64,000 bases of DNA from Marinibacterium sp050389775 (GCF_050389775.1 NZ_CP177144.1:3472001-3536000), one strand, 5' to 3'. Shown: positions 25,665 through 35,451, numbered from the stretch's first letter. Numbers and translations are program-made. The notes: generated by a model from the sequence alone, not told the origin.

Positions 25665-28367
25665 CTATTCGAACGTGTAGGCGAACTCTCCCTCACTCGT
25701 ATCAACAGAGACTTTACGGATCTCGCCGCCCTCCATCATCCGGCGCAGGAATTCGGCCGAAATCTCGGGCAGCATGGTGTTGGTCACGATGGCGTCGATC
25801 ATGCGCCCGCCGCTCTCCAGTTCCTGGCAGCGCTCGACGATCATCTCGACCACCCCGTCGGAATAGTCGAACGGCACGCCGTGGCTTTCGGACACGCGTT
25901 TCTGGATGCGGCCCAGCTGCAGCCGGGTGATCGCCGCGATCATGTCGGGACTGAGCGGGTAATAGGGGATCGTCACCAGCCGGCCCAGCAGCGCGGCGGG
26001 AAAGACCTTGAGCAGCGGGTCGCGCAGGGCCTTGGCGATGCCCTCGGGTTCGGGCATCAGCTCGGGATCGGCGCAGAGATCCATGATCAGGTCCGACCCC
26101 ACGTTCGAGGTCAGCAGGATCAGGGTGTTCTTGAAATCGATGATCCGGCCCTCGCCGTCTTCCATCACGCCCTTGTCGAAGACCTGGAAGAAGATCTCGT
26201 GCACATCCGGATGGGCCTTTTCGACCTCGTCCAGCAGGACCACCGAATAGGGCTTGCGCCGCACCGCTTCGGTCAGCACCCCGCCCTCGCCATAGCCCAC
26301 GTATCCCGGCGGCGCGCCCTTCAGCGAGCTGACGGTATGGGCTTCCTGGTATTCGGACATGTTGATGGTGATGACGTTCTGTTCCCCGCCATAGAGGATC
26401 TCGGCCAGGGCCAGGGCTGTTTCGGTCTTGCCGACGCCGCTGGTGCCGGCCAGCAGGAAGACCCCGATGGGCTTCGATGGGTTGTCGAGCCCGGCGCGCG
26501 AGGTCTGGATGCGCTTGGCGATCATCTTCATCGCGTGATCCTGGCCGATGACCCGCTTGGCCAGGTGGTCCTCCAGGCTCAGCACGGTCTGGATCTCGTC
26601 CTTGACCATGCGGCCCACGGGAATGCCCGTCCAGTCGCCGACAACGCTGGCCACGGCCTGGGCGTCGACGATGGGCAGGATCAGCGGGCTGTCGCCCTGG
26701 GCCTCTGCCAGGCGCTCTTTCGCGTGCAGCAGCTTGTTCATCAGCGCATCGCGCGAGACGGTCTCGTCGTCCCCGGGGACCTCGGGCGCAGGATCCGCCG
26801 CATCGACAGGTTCCCCCTTGGCCCGCAACTGGGCACGCAGATCGAGGATGGTCTCGACGATCTCCTTTTCGGTGTCCCAGCGTTTGGTCAGACCGGCCAG
26901 GCGCTCTTCCTCGGCGGTCTTGGCGGCCGTCACCGCCTCGCGCCGGTCGGCCACGTCGTAACCGGCGGTCTCGTCCCGGTCGATGATCTCCAGCTCGGTG
27001 GTCAGCGCCTCGATGCGGCGCTGGCTGTCGTCGACCTCGGCCGGGACGGCATGTTGAGACACCGCCACCCGGGCGCAGGCCGTATCCAGCAGGCTGACCG
27101 ACTTGTCCGGCAGCTGGCGGGCGGGAATGTAGCGGGCCGAGAGCGTCACCGCCGCTTCGATCCCCTCGTCCAGCACCTGCACCCGGTGGTGTTTCTCCAG
27201 CATCGAGGCAATGCCCCGCATCATCAGGATGGCCTTGGGAATGCCCGGCTCGTCCACCTGCACCACCTGGAAGCGGCGGGTCAGCGCCGGGTCCTTTTCG
27301 ATGTATTTCTTGTACTCGGCCCAGGTCGTGGCCCCGATGGTGCGCAGGGTCCCGCGCGCCAGCGCCGGTTTCAGCAGGTTGGCCGCATCGCCCGTCCCCG
27401 CAGCCCCCCCGGCCCCCACCAGCGTGTGGGTTTCATCGACGAACATGACGATGGGCACCGGGCTGGCCTGCACCTCGTCGATGACCTGGCGCAGGCGGTT
27501 CTCGAACTCGCCCTTCATCGAGGCCCCGGCCTGCAACAGCCCCACGTCCAGCACCAGAAGCTTGACGTCCTTCAGCGCCGGCGGCACGTCGCCGCGCGCG
27601 ATGCGCAGGGCAAAGCCCTCGACCACGGCCGTCTTGCCCACGCCGGCCTCGCCGGTCAGGATCGGGTTGTTCTGGCGCCGGCGCATCAGCACGTCGACGA
27701 TCTGGCGGATTTCCTCGTCCCGGCCGACAATCGGGTCGATCTCGCCGTTGCGCGCCTGTTCGGTCAGGTCGGTGCAGAATTGCTCCAGCGCCTCGCCCTG
27801 ACCCATCTGGGGCGCATGCATGGCATCGGATGCCTCGCCCGGATGCGCCCCGCCGCCGGTCTGCGATCCGTCCTGGGGCCGCATCGCGCCTTCGGGCGAG
27901 CCGTCGGTCGCCGCGCCGAAATGATCCGCCAGGTCATCGGGGCCGATCCGCCCCAGCTCGGGCGACATGGTCTGCAGGATGTTGCGCAGGGGCGGCGTCT
28001 TGAGCATGCCCAGCAGCAGGTGGCCGGTGCGCACCTGGTTCGAGGAGTAAAGCAGCGAGCCCCAGACCCAGCCCCGTTCCATCGCATCCATCAGGTGTTC
28101 GCTGAGGTCGGAGATGGTCGTCGCCCCGCGCGGCAGGCGATCCAGGGCGCGGGTGATCTCGGTCGCGATGGCGCCCGGGTCCAGGTCGTAATGCCGGACG
28201 ATGCGGTGGATGTCGCTGTCCTGGGCATTCAGGATCTGGTGCAGCCAATGCACGATTTCGACATAGGGATTGCCCCGCATCTTGCAGAAGACCGTGGCGC
28301 TTTCGACTGCCTGGTAGCCCAGCGTGTTGAGCTTGCCGAACAAGGCAACGCGGCTGATTTCCGTCAT
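25665..28367 (-). CDS. tssH: T6SS sheath-recycling AAA+ ATPase TssH (ClpV)
   Basis: 900-aa Clp/Hsp100 unfoldase that disassembles contracted sheath. N-domain (about 1-150), first AAA+ module with Walker A GEAGVGKT at residues 239-246, a middle coiled-coil domain (about 400-530), second AAA+ module with Walker A GTSGVGKT near residue 640, pore loop GAPPGYVGYGEGG and Walker B VVLLDEVEKAHP. Length and order match ClpV. Given that two kinds of sheath protein are encoded here, ClpV could act on both. Confidence 0.96.
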   Translation of the reverse strand: MTEISRVALFGKLNTLGYQAVESATVFCKMRGNPYVEIVHWLHQILNAQDSDIHRIVRHYDLDPGAIATEITRALDRLPRGATTISDLSEHLMDAMERGWVWGSLLYSSNQVRTGHLLLGMLKTPPLRNILQTMSPELGRIGPDDLADHFGAATDGSPEGAMRPQDGSQTGGGAHPGEASDAMHAPQMGQGEALEQFCTDLTEQARNGEIDPIVGRDEEIRQIVDVLMRRRQNNPILTGEAGVGKTAVVEGFALRIARGDVPPALKDVKLLVLDVGLLQAGASMKGEFENRLRQVIDEVQASPVPIVMFVDETHTLVGAGGAAGTGDAANLLKPALARGTLRTIGATTWAEYKKYIEKDPALTRRFQVVQVDEPGIPKAILMMRGIASMLEKHHRVQVLDEGIEAAVTLSARYIPARQLPDKSVSLLDTACARVAVSQHAVPAEVDDSQRRIEALTTELEIIDRDETAGYDVADRREAVTAAKTAEEERLAGLTKRWDTEKEIVETILDLRAQLRAKGEPVDAADPAPEVPGDDETVSRDALMNKLLHAKERLAEAQGDSPLILPIVDAQAVASVVGDWTGIPVGRMVKDEIQTVLSLEDHLAKRVIGQDHAMKMIAKRIQTSRAGLDNPSKPIGVFLLAGTSGVGKTETALALAEILYGGEQNVITINMSEYQEAHTVSSLKGAPPGYVGYGEGGVLTEAVRRKPYSVVLLDEVEKAHPDVHEIFFQVFDKGVMEDGEGRIIDFKNTLILLTSNVGSDLIMDLCADPELMPEPEGIAKALRDPLLKVFPAALLGRLVTIPYYPLSPDMIAAITRLQLGRIQKRVSESHGVPFDYSDGVVEMIVERCQELESGGRMIDAIVTNTMLPEISAEFLRRMMEGGEIRKVSVDTSEGEFAYTFE

Positions 28368-28431
28368 CTCGTACTCCCTTGTCGTTCCTGTCGTTCAAAT
28401 CGCGCCCGGTTGGCCCGGCGCCCCTGGTATC

Positions 28432-29496
28432 TCATGGTCCCGCGACCCCCGCCCTGTCGCCATCCGGGTGCAGCCGGGGATAGATGAACAGATCCCCGGC
28501 ATCGGGGCGCACGGCATCGGGATCGGGGCGCGCGCCGGTCCAGCTCATCAGGCCCAGCCGGGTATTCCCGCCCAGCGAGGCGCGCGGCACCTCGCTGCCC
28601 TTCAGCACCAGGTTGATGTCCCATTCCAGCGCATCGCCGGCATAGGACCGCACGATGGCCGTCAGCCGGTCGAGCGCCGGGCCGCCGGGCAGAAGCCGTT
28701 CGTAATCGGGCCGCGACAGCGGGCCGATGCGGATGCGGAACTTGGCCGAGCGCGACCAGACCCGGCTGCCGATCGACGTGCTCTGGCCCAGGGCGGCGGG
28801 CCGGCCCAGCTCCCATTGGTCATCGGGTTCCAGCTGCAGCCAGGTGCCGACGAATTCCTCGACCGCAACCGGCACGTCGAAATAGGCCGACAGGATGGCG
28901 ATCAGCCCCTCGGCATTGCGCGGACCCTGCGACAGGTGGCCGGCAAACGCCAGCCGGCCCAGGCCCGGGACGGCATCGCGGTCATGCAGGTGGTCGCCGT
29001 GATAGCCGGCCAGCGCGGCCACCTTGCGCGCCACGCCATCGTCGCGGTCGGTGCGGTCGTAGCTGGGCGCCGGCTGGCCGGTGGCCCAGGCCCGGTAGAA
29101 CAGGGACATGATGCGATGGGTCAGCATGTCGCCAAAGGCCTGCAGCGTCCAGTCGCGGTGATTGCGCCGCCGGTCGCGGGCCCATTCGGTCAGGTGCAGG
29201 GGCAAGGGCCCGTGCGGCCCGAAGAGCCCGAAGAACCGGTTGGTCAGCTTGTCGGGCCGGCCCTCGCGGCCCTTCGTGTAGGCCGCGATGGTCGATGTCG
29301 GAAAGGCCAGCTCGGCCTCCTGGCCCAGCCGCACGCGATCCTCGCGCGGCCGCCGGCTTTCGCCCAGCCGCGGCGCGTCGGAATGGTGGGCCTCGATCAC
29401 CCGAAGGGCCTGGAACAGGTGATGTTCCTCGGGCGCCTCGACCAGCCGGTCGTAGAGGCTCAGATGATCCGGGCCAGGCCGCTGACTGGGCGCCAT
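28432..29496 (-). CDS. tssG: T6SS baseplate subunit TssG (ImpH)
   Basis: 354-aa cytoplasmic baseplate wedge protein. Family features are FQALRVIEAHH near the N-terminus, FFGLFGPHGPLPLHLTEW and a C-terminal LGGNTRLGLMSW. It overlaps the upstream tssF by 37 bp in a different frame, as is common for tssF-tssG pairs, and ends 64 bp before tssH. Confidence 0.93.
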   Translation of the reverse strand: MAPSQRPGPDHLSLYDRLVEAPEEHHLFQALRVIEAHHSDAPRLGESRRPREDRVRLGQEAELAFPTSTIAAYTKGREGRPDKLTNRFFGLFGPHGPLPLHLTEWARDRRRNHRDWTLQAFGDMLTHRIMSLFYRAWATGQPAPSYDRTDRDDGVARKVAALAGYHGDHLHDRDAVPGLGRLAFAGHLSQGPRNAEGLIAILSAYFDVPVAVEEFVGTWLQLEPDDQWELGRPAALGQSTSIGSRVWSRSAKFRIRIGPLSRPDYERLLPGGPALDRLTAIVRSYAGDALEWDINLVLKGSEVPRASLGGNTRLGLMSWTGARPDPDAVRPDAGDLFIYPRLHPDGDRAGVAGP

Positions 29497-31337
29497 CTGG
29501 AAATCTCTCCCCGTTCGCGGGTCTTCAGGACGGTTTCGGTGAAGGAATTGAGGGTCGAATACTTGCGGAAGAACCGTTCGAGCACGGCGCCCAGCACATA
29601 GACGCTGGAGCCCTCGAAGAAGCTGTCGTCGAAATGCAGCGTGATCTCCAGCCCGCGCACGGCCGTCGACAACACCTCGTCGCTCATCCGGCGCACGATG
29701 GGCCGGCTGGTCACGCCGGTGATGCCTTCCAGCTGCTTTTCGGTCACCTTGTCGCCCAGCGGCGCGTACAGCCCGATCATCTCGCGCAGGGCCGCCGCCC
29801 CGTCGCCCCGGCCGGTGTCCGAGATCGACAGGTAGTTCAGGCTGAGATGGCTGATCAGGCGCCAGGCCGTGTCGCCCTGGGCCAGCGTCGGCGACGGGCG
29901 CGTCGGCGTGACCGGCAGGCTGACCCGGGTGACCGGCCCGCCATCAGGCAGGTGAAAGACGTCATCGCCCCCGGTGGCCAGCAGCAACGGCAGGTCGCGG
30001 TTGGAACACAGCGCCTGCACGGCCACCTGGTCCAGCGCCGCACCATAGGGCGCCTGGGCCCGGTCGATCAGGGTCAGATACAGTTCCGAGCCGAGGTAAT
30101 TGGTGCGCACCCCCCGCAGACGCTCGCGTTCCGAGCGCTGCCGCATCTTTCGGCTGATGGTGTAATAGGCCGGGTGGCTTTCGCCGGCGGCGGTGAAATC
30201 GTCGGCCGAATAGAACGGCCGAAAGGTCACGTCATCGGCGGTGCCGGTGGAAATGCCGGTCACCGAATGCAGGCTGTGGATCTCGTAATCCAGCGACGCC
30301 GTGCGCGAGGGCACCACATGGTGCTCGGTGTCGCGGCTTGACAGATGGACCCGGTCGCAGCGCTTGGGGAAGAGATTGACCGCAGGCACCGCGTTCAGCA
30401 CGAACGCCCCGGGCACCACGGTCGGGATCATCTCGCGCCGGCCGTCGCGCAGCAGGATATAGATGTCGACGGCATCGCCCTCGGCCTTTTCCAACGCCGG
30501 GCGCAGGCCCTGCAGCTCGACGAAGAGGAACCGCTCGGGCATGGCGAAATATTCCTGCAACAGCCGGTAGCCGTCGAAGGTGCGGCGCGGCCGGGGCAAC
30601 AGCGCCTCGTCGGGTTCAAAGCCGCGCTGGCGCACGGCGCCGCCGGGCAGCGGCAGGCGCCAGTCGGCCCGGCGGTCGGCCGAGCGGCCGGTCAGCCCGG
30701 TGACCTGCGAACAGAGCAATTCGAGCAGCAGCCAGGCATTGCCGGCCTGCGGGCTCAGATGCAGGGTCAGCCGGTCCATCGGCAGGGCCGACATCGGCTC
30801 GCCGTCCAGCCGGCGCAGGCGCAGGCGCACGGCCGCCCGGGCCTCGCGCCCGGCGGTCACCCCGGCGGCCACCAGCTCGCCCCGCCCGTCGATATATTCG
30901 GCCTCGGCCACCTCGATCGGCCACAGGGTGACATCGGCCGCGGTGCGGAATTCGCAGGGCGTGGTCTCGCCTTCCAGCGGCCGGCTGCGCAGGGCGCTGT
31001 CGCGGGGCAGCGTATAGCCGTCCTTGAGCGCGGTATTGGTCACGTCGGCACCGAAGGCCGCGATCATCATCGACGGCGTCGGCGCCAGGTAATGGGGATA
31101 GACGATCTCCAGCAGGTGCTGGGTGATGTTGGGATATTGCAGTTCCAGCTCAAGCTGGACCCGGGCCGACAGAAAGGCCACGCCCTGCAACAACCGCTCG
31201 ACATAGGGATCAAGGACCTCGACCCCTTCCATGCCCAGCCGCGAGGCGATCTTGGGGAAGGCCTCGGCAAATTCCGCCCCCATGTCGCGCATGAAGAGCA
31301 GCTCTTTCTCGTAATGGCGCAGCAGCCGTGTATCCAT
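29460..31337 (-). CDS. tssF: T6SS baseplate subunit TssF (ImpG)
   Basis: 625-aa baseplate protein of the expected length. The N-terminus LLRHYEKELLFMRDMGAEFA and the run LELELQYPNITQHLLEIVYP are diagnostic. TssF pairs with TssG in the wedge around the VgrG hub. Start ATG at 31337, 3 bp after the tssE stop; its 3' end overlaps tssG. Confidence 0.95.
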   Translation of the reverse strand: MDTRLLRHYEKELLFMRDMGAEFAEAFPKIASRLGMEGVEVLDPYVERLLQGVAFLSARVQLELELQYPNITQHLLEIVYPHYLAPTPSMMIAAFGADVTNTALKDGYTLPRDSALRSRPLEGETTPCEFRTAADVTLWPIEVAEAEYIDGRGELVAAGVTAGREARAAVRLRLRRLDGEPMSALPMDRLTLHLSPQAGNAWLLLELLCSQVTGLTGRSADRRADWRLPLPGGAVRQRGFEPDEALLPRPRRTFDGYRLLQEYFAMPERFLFVELQGLRPALEKAEGDAVDIYILLRDGRREMIPTVVPGAFVLNAVPAVNLFPKRCDRVHLSSRDTEHHVVPSRTASLDYEIHSLHSVTGISTGTADDVTFRPFYSADDFTAAGESHPAYYTISRKMRQRSERERLRGVRTNYLGSELYLTLIDRAQAPYGAALDQVAVQALCSNRDLPLLLATGGDDVFHLPDGGPVTRVSLPVTPTRPSPTLAQGDTAWRLISHLSLNYLSISDTGRGDGAAALREMIGLYAPLGDKVTEKQLEGITGVTSRPIVRRMSDEVLSTAVRGLEITLHFDDSFFEGSSVYVLGAVLERFFRKYSTLNSFTETVLKTRERGEISRWRPVSGLARII

Positions 31338-31340
31338 CGC

Positions 31341-31838
31341 CTACACCCGCCGCTCGACCGACACTTCGCCGGTCGTCACGTCGACCACCGACCGCAGGTA
31401 CAATTCCAGCGGCAGCGGCTGGGCCCACATGTCGGCATGGATGTCGAAGGCCACGGTCATCTCGCCCCGGGCATCGTCGGGCGACAGGGTCACGTCGACC
31501 GAGCCGGGAATGATCCGCGGTTCGTGCAACCCGATGGCCCGTTCGATCGACGCCCGGATCAGCTCGGCCCGCCGGGCGGTGGAATATTCGCCCGACACCT
31601 CGGCCAGCCCGTAATTCAGGACCGACCGGGCCACGTTGGGCAGGAGGTCGGCGTCAAAGGTGCTTTCCAGGTTGGTCGTGTTCAGCAACCAGCTCAGGTC
31701 GCGCTGGATGATCTCGCGCAGCCGGGCCACGTCGATCACCCGCTCGTCGCGGCGCTCTTTCAGGTCGCCGGGCGCATGGTCGGTCAGCCGGTCGAGCAGC
31801 GAAGGCTGCAGCCGGTCCGTGAGCGTCTTGTCAGCCAT
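31341..31838 (-). CDS. tssE: T6SS baseplate subunit TssE (gp25-like)
   Basis: 165-aa cytoplasmic protein of the gp25/lysozyme-like baseplate family. It contains LLNTTNLESTFDADLLPNVA and NYGLAEVSGEY, and a segment IGLHEPRIIPGSVDV that precedes the conserved C-terminal strands. Joins the sheath to the baseplate. Its ATG overlaps the tagJ stop by 8 bp. Confidence 0.94.
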   Translation of the reverse strand: MADKTLTDRLQPSLLDRLTDHAPGDLKERRDERVIDVARLREIIQRDLSWLLNTTNLESTFDADLLPNVARSVLNYGLAEVSGEYSTARRAELIRASIERAIGLHEPRIIPGSVDVTLSPDDARGEMTVAFDIHADMWAQPLPLELYLRSVVDVTTGEVSVERRV

Positions 31839-32652
31839 CGGCGGTACGTGCCGCCTCCTCCTCGGCCGGTTGCAGGGTCAGCGCGCGCAGGTCCCACAGC
31901 GGCAGGTCGCCGGCGCTGGTCGTCAGCAGGCGCTGGCCCAGGCCCACGAAGGTCTCGCCCCCCGCATCCACCCAGGAGGTCGCCCTGGCCAGCCGCGCGG
32001 CATCGTCGCCAAGCGCCGTGGTGCCGGGATAGCGCGTCGGGATCAGCGCGGGCACCTCGCCCCCGGTGACCAGCCGCAGCGTGGCCGCCGTCCAGACCGC
32101 GTCGCGCAGATCGCTGGGCGGCTCCATCGTCAGCGCACCGATCTGGTCGAAGGGCAGCCAGAAATACCGCCCGTTGACGATGATCTCCAGCACCGGACCC
32201 AGCCGCATGTCGGCATCGGCCACCCAGTCGAACCCGGCCCCGTCGGCCATGCCCGCACTGGCCGGCGCATCCTCGAAGGCCCGGGCGCGCAGCTCGGCGG
32301 CCTTGCCCGGCTCGCCCGCGGCCAGCACCTTTTGCGCCTCGATCAGCAGGGCCAGCCATTCGCGCGGCTCGCCCATGATCATCGGGTCCTTCTCGCCGGC
32401 AAAGACCTTGTCGCGATAGACCTCGCAGATGATCGCCTCGCGGTAGGTCCGCGCCATCATCTCGGCCCCCGGGTCCAGCTCGGCCGATACCTTCAGCTGG
32501 GCAATCGCCCGCTTCCAGTCGCCCAGCACGCAAAGCAGCTGGAACAGGAAGATCCGCAGCCGCGCGTCGGACGGATCCTTGCGCACCCGGTCCTGCAGGC
32601 TGGCCAGCGTCGATCCCAGGTCTCCGGCTTTCAGATGCTCTTCCGGCGTCAT
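31831..32652 (-). CDS. tagJ: T6SS accessory protein TagJ (ImpE/HsiE)
   Basis: 273-aa cytoplasmic protein. The N-terminus EEHLKAGDLGSTLASLQDRV and the TPR-like RLRIFLFQLLCVLGDWKRA are typical of ImpE proteins, as is the later GRYFWLPFDQIGALTMEPP. TagJ homologues bind TssB and modulate ClpV-driven sheath disassembly. The ATG at 32652 is chosen for its GGGAG upstream. Because two TssB domains exist in the giant fusion, TagJ could bind there too (inference). Separated from hcp by a strong hairpin. Confidence 0.9.
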   Translation of the reverse strand: MTPEEHLKAGDLGSTLASLQDRVRKDPSDARLRIFLFQLLCVLGDWKRAIAQLKVSAELDPGAEMMARTYREAIICEVYRDKVFAGEKDPMIMGEPREWLALLIEAQKVLAAGEPGKAAELRARAFEDAPASAGMADGAGFDWVADADMRLGPVLEIIVNGRYFWLPFDQIGALTMEPPSDLRDAVWTAATLRLVTGGEVPALIPTRYPGTTALGDDAARLARATSWVDAGGETFVGLGQRLLTTSAGDLPLWDLRALTLQPAEEEAARTADG

Positions 32653-32702
32653 GGGCCCACGCTCTCCCGCAGAAATTCTATGCACATGTAAGTCAAACAG
32701 GT

Positions 32703-32745
32703 CGGCCCGGCCCGCGGCGCACATGGCGCCTGGCGGGCCGGGCCG
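32703..32745 (-). terminator. Strong stem-loop between hcp and tagJ
   Basis: A 13-bp perfect GC stem (32703-32715 with 32733-32745) encloses an inner GGCGC/GCGCC stem. It sits 13 bp past the hcp stop with no T-run. It may act as a partial terminator or mRNA stabiliser giving much more Hcp than downstream proteins. Confidence 0.6.
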
Positions 32746-32757
32746 GTCAGGCCGTGA

Positions 32758-33258
32758 TCAGCCTGCGATGCCTTGCAGCAGGTCCCAGGCGAACTTGTTC
32801 TTGGGCTTGAGCGCGCCGGTCTTCGGATCGGCCATCTTGTACTCGATCTCGATATGGCGATAGGCCACGGCCCAGCTTTCCTCGGGCACCTGCTCTTCGC
32901 CACCGTTCACCGAATAGGTGTCGATGACCGCATGCTTGAGCGTGAAGATCAGGTAGGGCTCCATCCCTTTCGACGGGTCGTCGCCCGAGCGGCAGAGGTG
33001 GATCTTGATGTCGTCGCGCACGGTGCCGTTGGCAACCGAGGTCATGATCTTGGCCGATGCGCAGGACAGTTCGGTGGTCACCGAGATCTTGTTGAACTTG
33101 GCGTTGGCATAGCCGCGCTGGGTGGTCGACAGGTCGTCCATGTCCAGAGTCCGCTCCAGGCCCCAATCGACCGATTTCAGCGGGATCCACTTGATGTGGT
33201 TCTTTTCGGTGCCTTCGCCTTCGATATCACCGATGTGCATAAAGGAGTTCTCAGCCAT
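32758..33258 (-). CDS. hcp: T6SS tube protein Hcp (TssD)
   Basis: 166-aa protein that stacks as hexamers to form the inner tube. It shows the Hcp pattern: N-terminal beta strands with GDIEGEG and IKWIPLKSVDWG, then the paired strands ISVTTELSCASAKIM, and a C-terminal YRHIEIEYKMADPKTGALKP. Length is typical. Followed by a strong hairpin, consistent with high expression, and preceded by tssC. Confidence 0.95.
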   Translation of the reverse strand: MAENSFMHIGDIEGEGTEKNHIKWIPLKSVDWGLERTLDMDDLSTTQRGYANAKFNKISVTTELSCASAKIMTSVANGTVRDDIKIHLCRSGDDPSKGMEPYLIFTLKHAVIDTYSVNGGEEQVPEESWAVAYRHIEIEYKMADPKTGALKPKNKFAWDLLQGIAG

Positions 33259-33347
33259 TTCGCAACCTTTCTGTGGTGTACGGGCCGGAGGCTAATCCGG
33301 CAGGGAAAATCAGTTTTGAGTGTTAACGGAAGGCCACCATCGCAAAA

Positions 33348-34844
33348 TCAGGCGCCCTTCTCGGAAGGCAGCTTGGAAACAAGCCGCAGGGAGACCGAAA
33401 GTCCTTCCAGCTGGTAATGTGGTCGCAGGAAGAATTTCGAGGAATAATATCCGGGGTTCCCTTCCACTTCTTCGACCAGGACTTCCGCTGCTGCCAGCGG
33501 TCTCCGGGCCTTTTCAGCTTCCGAGGAAATATCTGCATTCAAATCGACGTATTGTTCAATCCAGCCTTGGAGCCAACCCTCCATATCGTTGCGACTTTTG
33601 AAGGATCCGAGCTTGTCCCGGACCATGCACTTTAGATAGTGAGCGAACCGGCACGTTGCAAACAAATATGGGAGTCTTGCCGCAAGATTCGCATTCGCCG
33701 AGGCGTCCGGATCGTCATATTCTGCCGGCTTGTGCAGCGACTGCGCGCCGATAAATGCCGCCAGGTCCGAGTTTTTTCGGTGAATGAGCGGCATCATTCC
33801 ATTTTTAGCCAATTCCGCTTCACGTCGGTCGGAAATGGCAATTTCGGTCGGGCATTTCTGGTCGACCCCGCCGTCATCCGTGGGGAACGTATGGCTGGGC
33901 AGGTTTTCCAGCGCCCCGCCGCTTTCCACGCCGCGAATACGCGAGCACCAGCCGTAATTCTTGAACGACCGGTTGATGTTGACGGCCATGCCATAGGCCG
34001 CGTTCACCCAGCCGTATTTCGAGCTGTCGGCGCCCTCGGTGTCTTCCTCGAAGGCAAAGGCCTCGACCGGGTCGGTCTTGGCGCCATAGGGCAGCCGGCC
34101 CAGGAAGCGCGGCATGGCCAGGCCGACATACTTGGCATCCTCGCTTTCGCGCAGGCTCCGCCACGAGGCATATTCGGGCGTCTGGAAGATCTTGGTCAGG
34201 TCGCGCGGATTGGCCAGCTCGCCCCAGCTGTCCATCTGGAACAGCGACGGCTTGGCCCCGGTGATCAGCGGCGCATGGGCGGCGGCGGCGATCTTGGACA
34301 TCTCGCCCAGCAGTTCGACGTCGGGCGGCGAATGGTCGAAATGGTAATCGGCCACCAGCGTGCCATAGGGCTCGCCCCCGAACTGGCCGAATTCCTCCTC
34401 GTAGACCTTCTTGAAGATCGGCGACTGGTCCCAGGCCGTGCCCTTGAACTTGCGCAGGGTCTTGTGCATGTCCTTCTTGGAAATGTTCATGACCCGGATC
34501 TTCAGCATCTCGTCGGTTTCGGTGTTGTTGACGAGGTAATGAAGCCCGCGCCAGGCGCTCTCCATCTGCTGGAATTCCTCGTGGTGCAGGATCAGGTTGA
34601 CCTGCTCGGTCAGCTTCTTGTCGATCTCGGCCACGATGCTTTCGATCGAGCGCAGCGCGTCGTCCGAGATCAGCGCCGTGTTGGCCAGGGCCTGTTCTGC
34701 CAGCGTCTTGACGGCGCTTTCCACGGCCGTCTTGGCCTGGTCCGACTTGGGGCGGAATTCCTTTTGCAGCAGCGCCTCGAATTCCGAAGAGCCAAAGGCC
34801 GTGGCGGCGCCACCGGCTTCGGACTGAAGTTGTTCTTCTGCCAT
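33348..34844 (-). CDS. tssC: T6SS sheath large subunit TssC (VipB)
   Basis: 498-aa sheath protein of normal length. Conserved blocks are NLILHHEEFQQMESAWRGLH, YGTLVADYHFDHSPPDV, PRFLGRLPYGAKTDP and the C-terminal FLRPHYQLEGLSVSLRLVSK. It forms the contractile sheath with TssB. The 3' part of the gene (about 33348-33860) is visibly richer in A+T and uses AT-ending codons, unlike the 5' part and all its neighbours. This suggests a mosaic gene by homologous replacement, although the protein stays intact. Start ATG at 34844, 10 bp after the tssB stop. Confidence 0.95.
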   Translation of the reverse strand: MAEEQLQSEAGGAATAFGSSEFEALLQKEFRPKSDQAKTAVESAVKTLAEQALANTALISDDALRSIESIVAEIDKKLTEQVNLILHHEEFQQMESAWRGLHYLVNNTETDEMLKIRVMNISKKDMHKTLRKFKGTAWDQSPIFKKVYEEEFGQFGGEPYGTLVADYHFDHSPPDVELLGEMSKIAAAAHAPLITGAKPSLFQMDSWGELANPRDLTKIFQTPEYASWRSLRESEDAKYVGLAMPRFLGRLPYGAKTDPVEAFAFEEDTEGADSSKYGWVNAAYGMAVNINRSFKNYGWCSRIRGVESGGALENLPSHTFPTDDGGVDQKCPTEIAISDRREAELAKNGMMPLIHRKNSDLAAFIGAQSLHKPAEYDDPDASANANLAARLPYLFATCRFAHYLKCMVRDKLGSFKSRNDMEGWLQGWIEQYVDLNADISSEAEKARRPLAAAEVLVEEVEGNPGYYSSKFFLRPHYQLEGLSVSLRLVSKLPSEKGA

Positions 34845-34854
34845 GTGCCTGTCC

Positions 34855-35361
34855 TTATTCCTCGGTGGATTTCGGCGCCGGCTGCGCGGCCAGCGTCTTC
34901 AGCAGGGCGGGATCCTGGATGATCTTGGCGATCAGGTCCTCGGCCCCGGTCTTGCCGTCCATGTAGGTCATCAGGTTGGACAGCTGGGTGCGCGCATCCA
35001 GCAGCTCCTTGAGCGGCTCCACCTTGGCGGCAATCGCGGCGGGCGTGAAATCGTCCATGCTCTCGAAGGTGATGTCCACGGCCAGGTTGCCCTCGCCGGT
35101 CAGCGTGTTGGGCACGGTGAACGCCACCCGCGGGGCCAGCGCCTTCATCCGGTCGTCGAAATTGTCGACGTCGATCTCCAGGAACTTGCGGTCCGCAACC
35201 GGAGGTTGTTCGACCTCCGACTTGCCCGCCAGGTCCGACATGACCCCCATGACAAAGGGCAATTGCACCTTCTTTTCGGCGCCGTAAAGCTCCACGTCAT
35301 ACTCGATCTGGACCCTGGGCGCCCGATTGCGCGCAATGAACTTCTGTGAACTTTCGGCCAT
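34855..35361 (-). CDS. tssB: T6SS sheath small subunit TssB (VipA)
   Basis: 168-aa sheath protein with the family pattern RVQIEYDVELYG, LPFVMGVMSDLAGKS, FLEIDVDNFDDRM and PNTLTGEGNLAVDITFESM. Very similar over its whole length to residues 1-160 of the giant fusion at 18367-23172, so one probably arose from the other by duplication. Its C-terminus ends in PALLKTLAAQPAPKSTEE, whereas in the fusion the equivalent helix starts the repeat array. Confidence 0.96.
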   Translation of the reverse strand: MAESSQKFIARNRAPRVQIEYDVELYGAEKKVQLPFVMGVMSDLAGKSEVEQPPVADRKFLEIDVDNFDDRMKALAPRVAFTVPNTLTGEGNLAVDITFESMDDFTPAAIAAKVEPLKELLDARTQLSNLMTYMDGKTGAEDLIAKIIQDPALLKTLAAQPAPKSTEE

Positions 35362-35451
35362 CTCTTGCTCCTGAATTACCTTTGGTCGTGTCCCGGCGCC
35401 GCGCGGTTCAAAATAAATTGGCGGCAGCGGGAAAATTCAATTCCGGGCGGT

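Noticed and set aside
25881..28487. An 868-codon plus-strand frame opposite tssH
   Set aside because: Antisense shadow of a strongly conserved ClpV gene.
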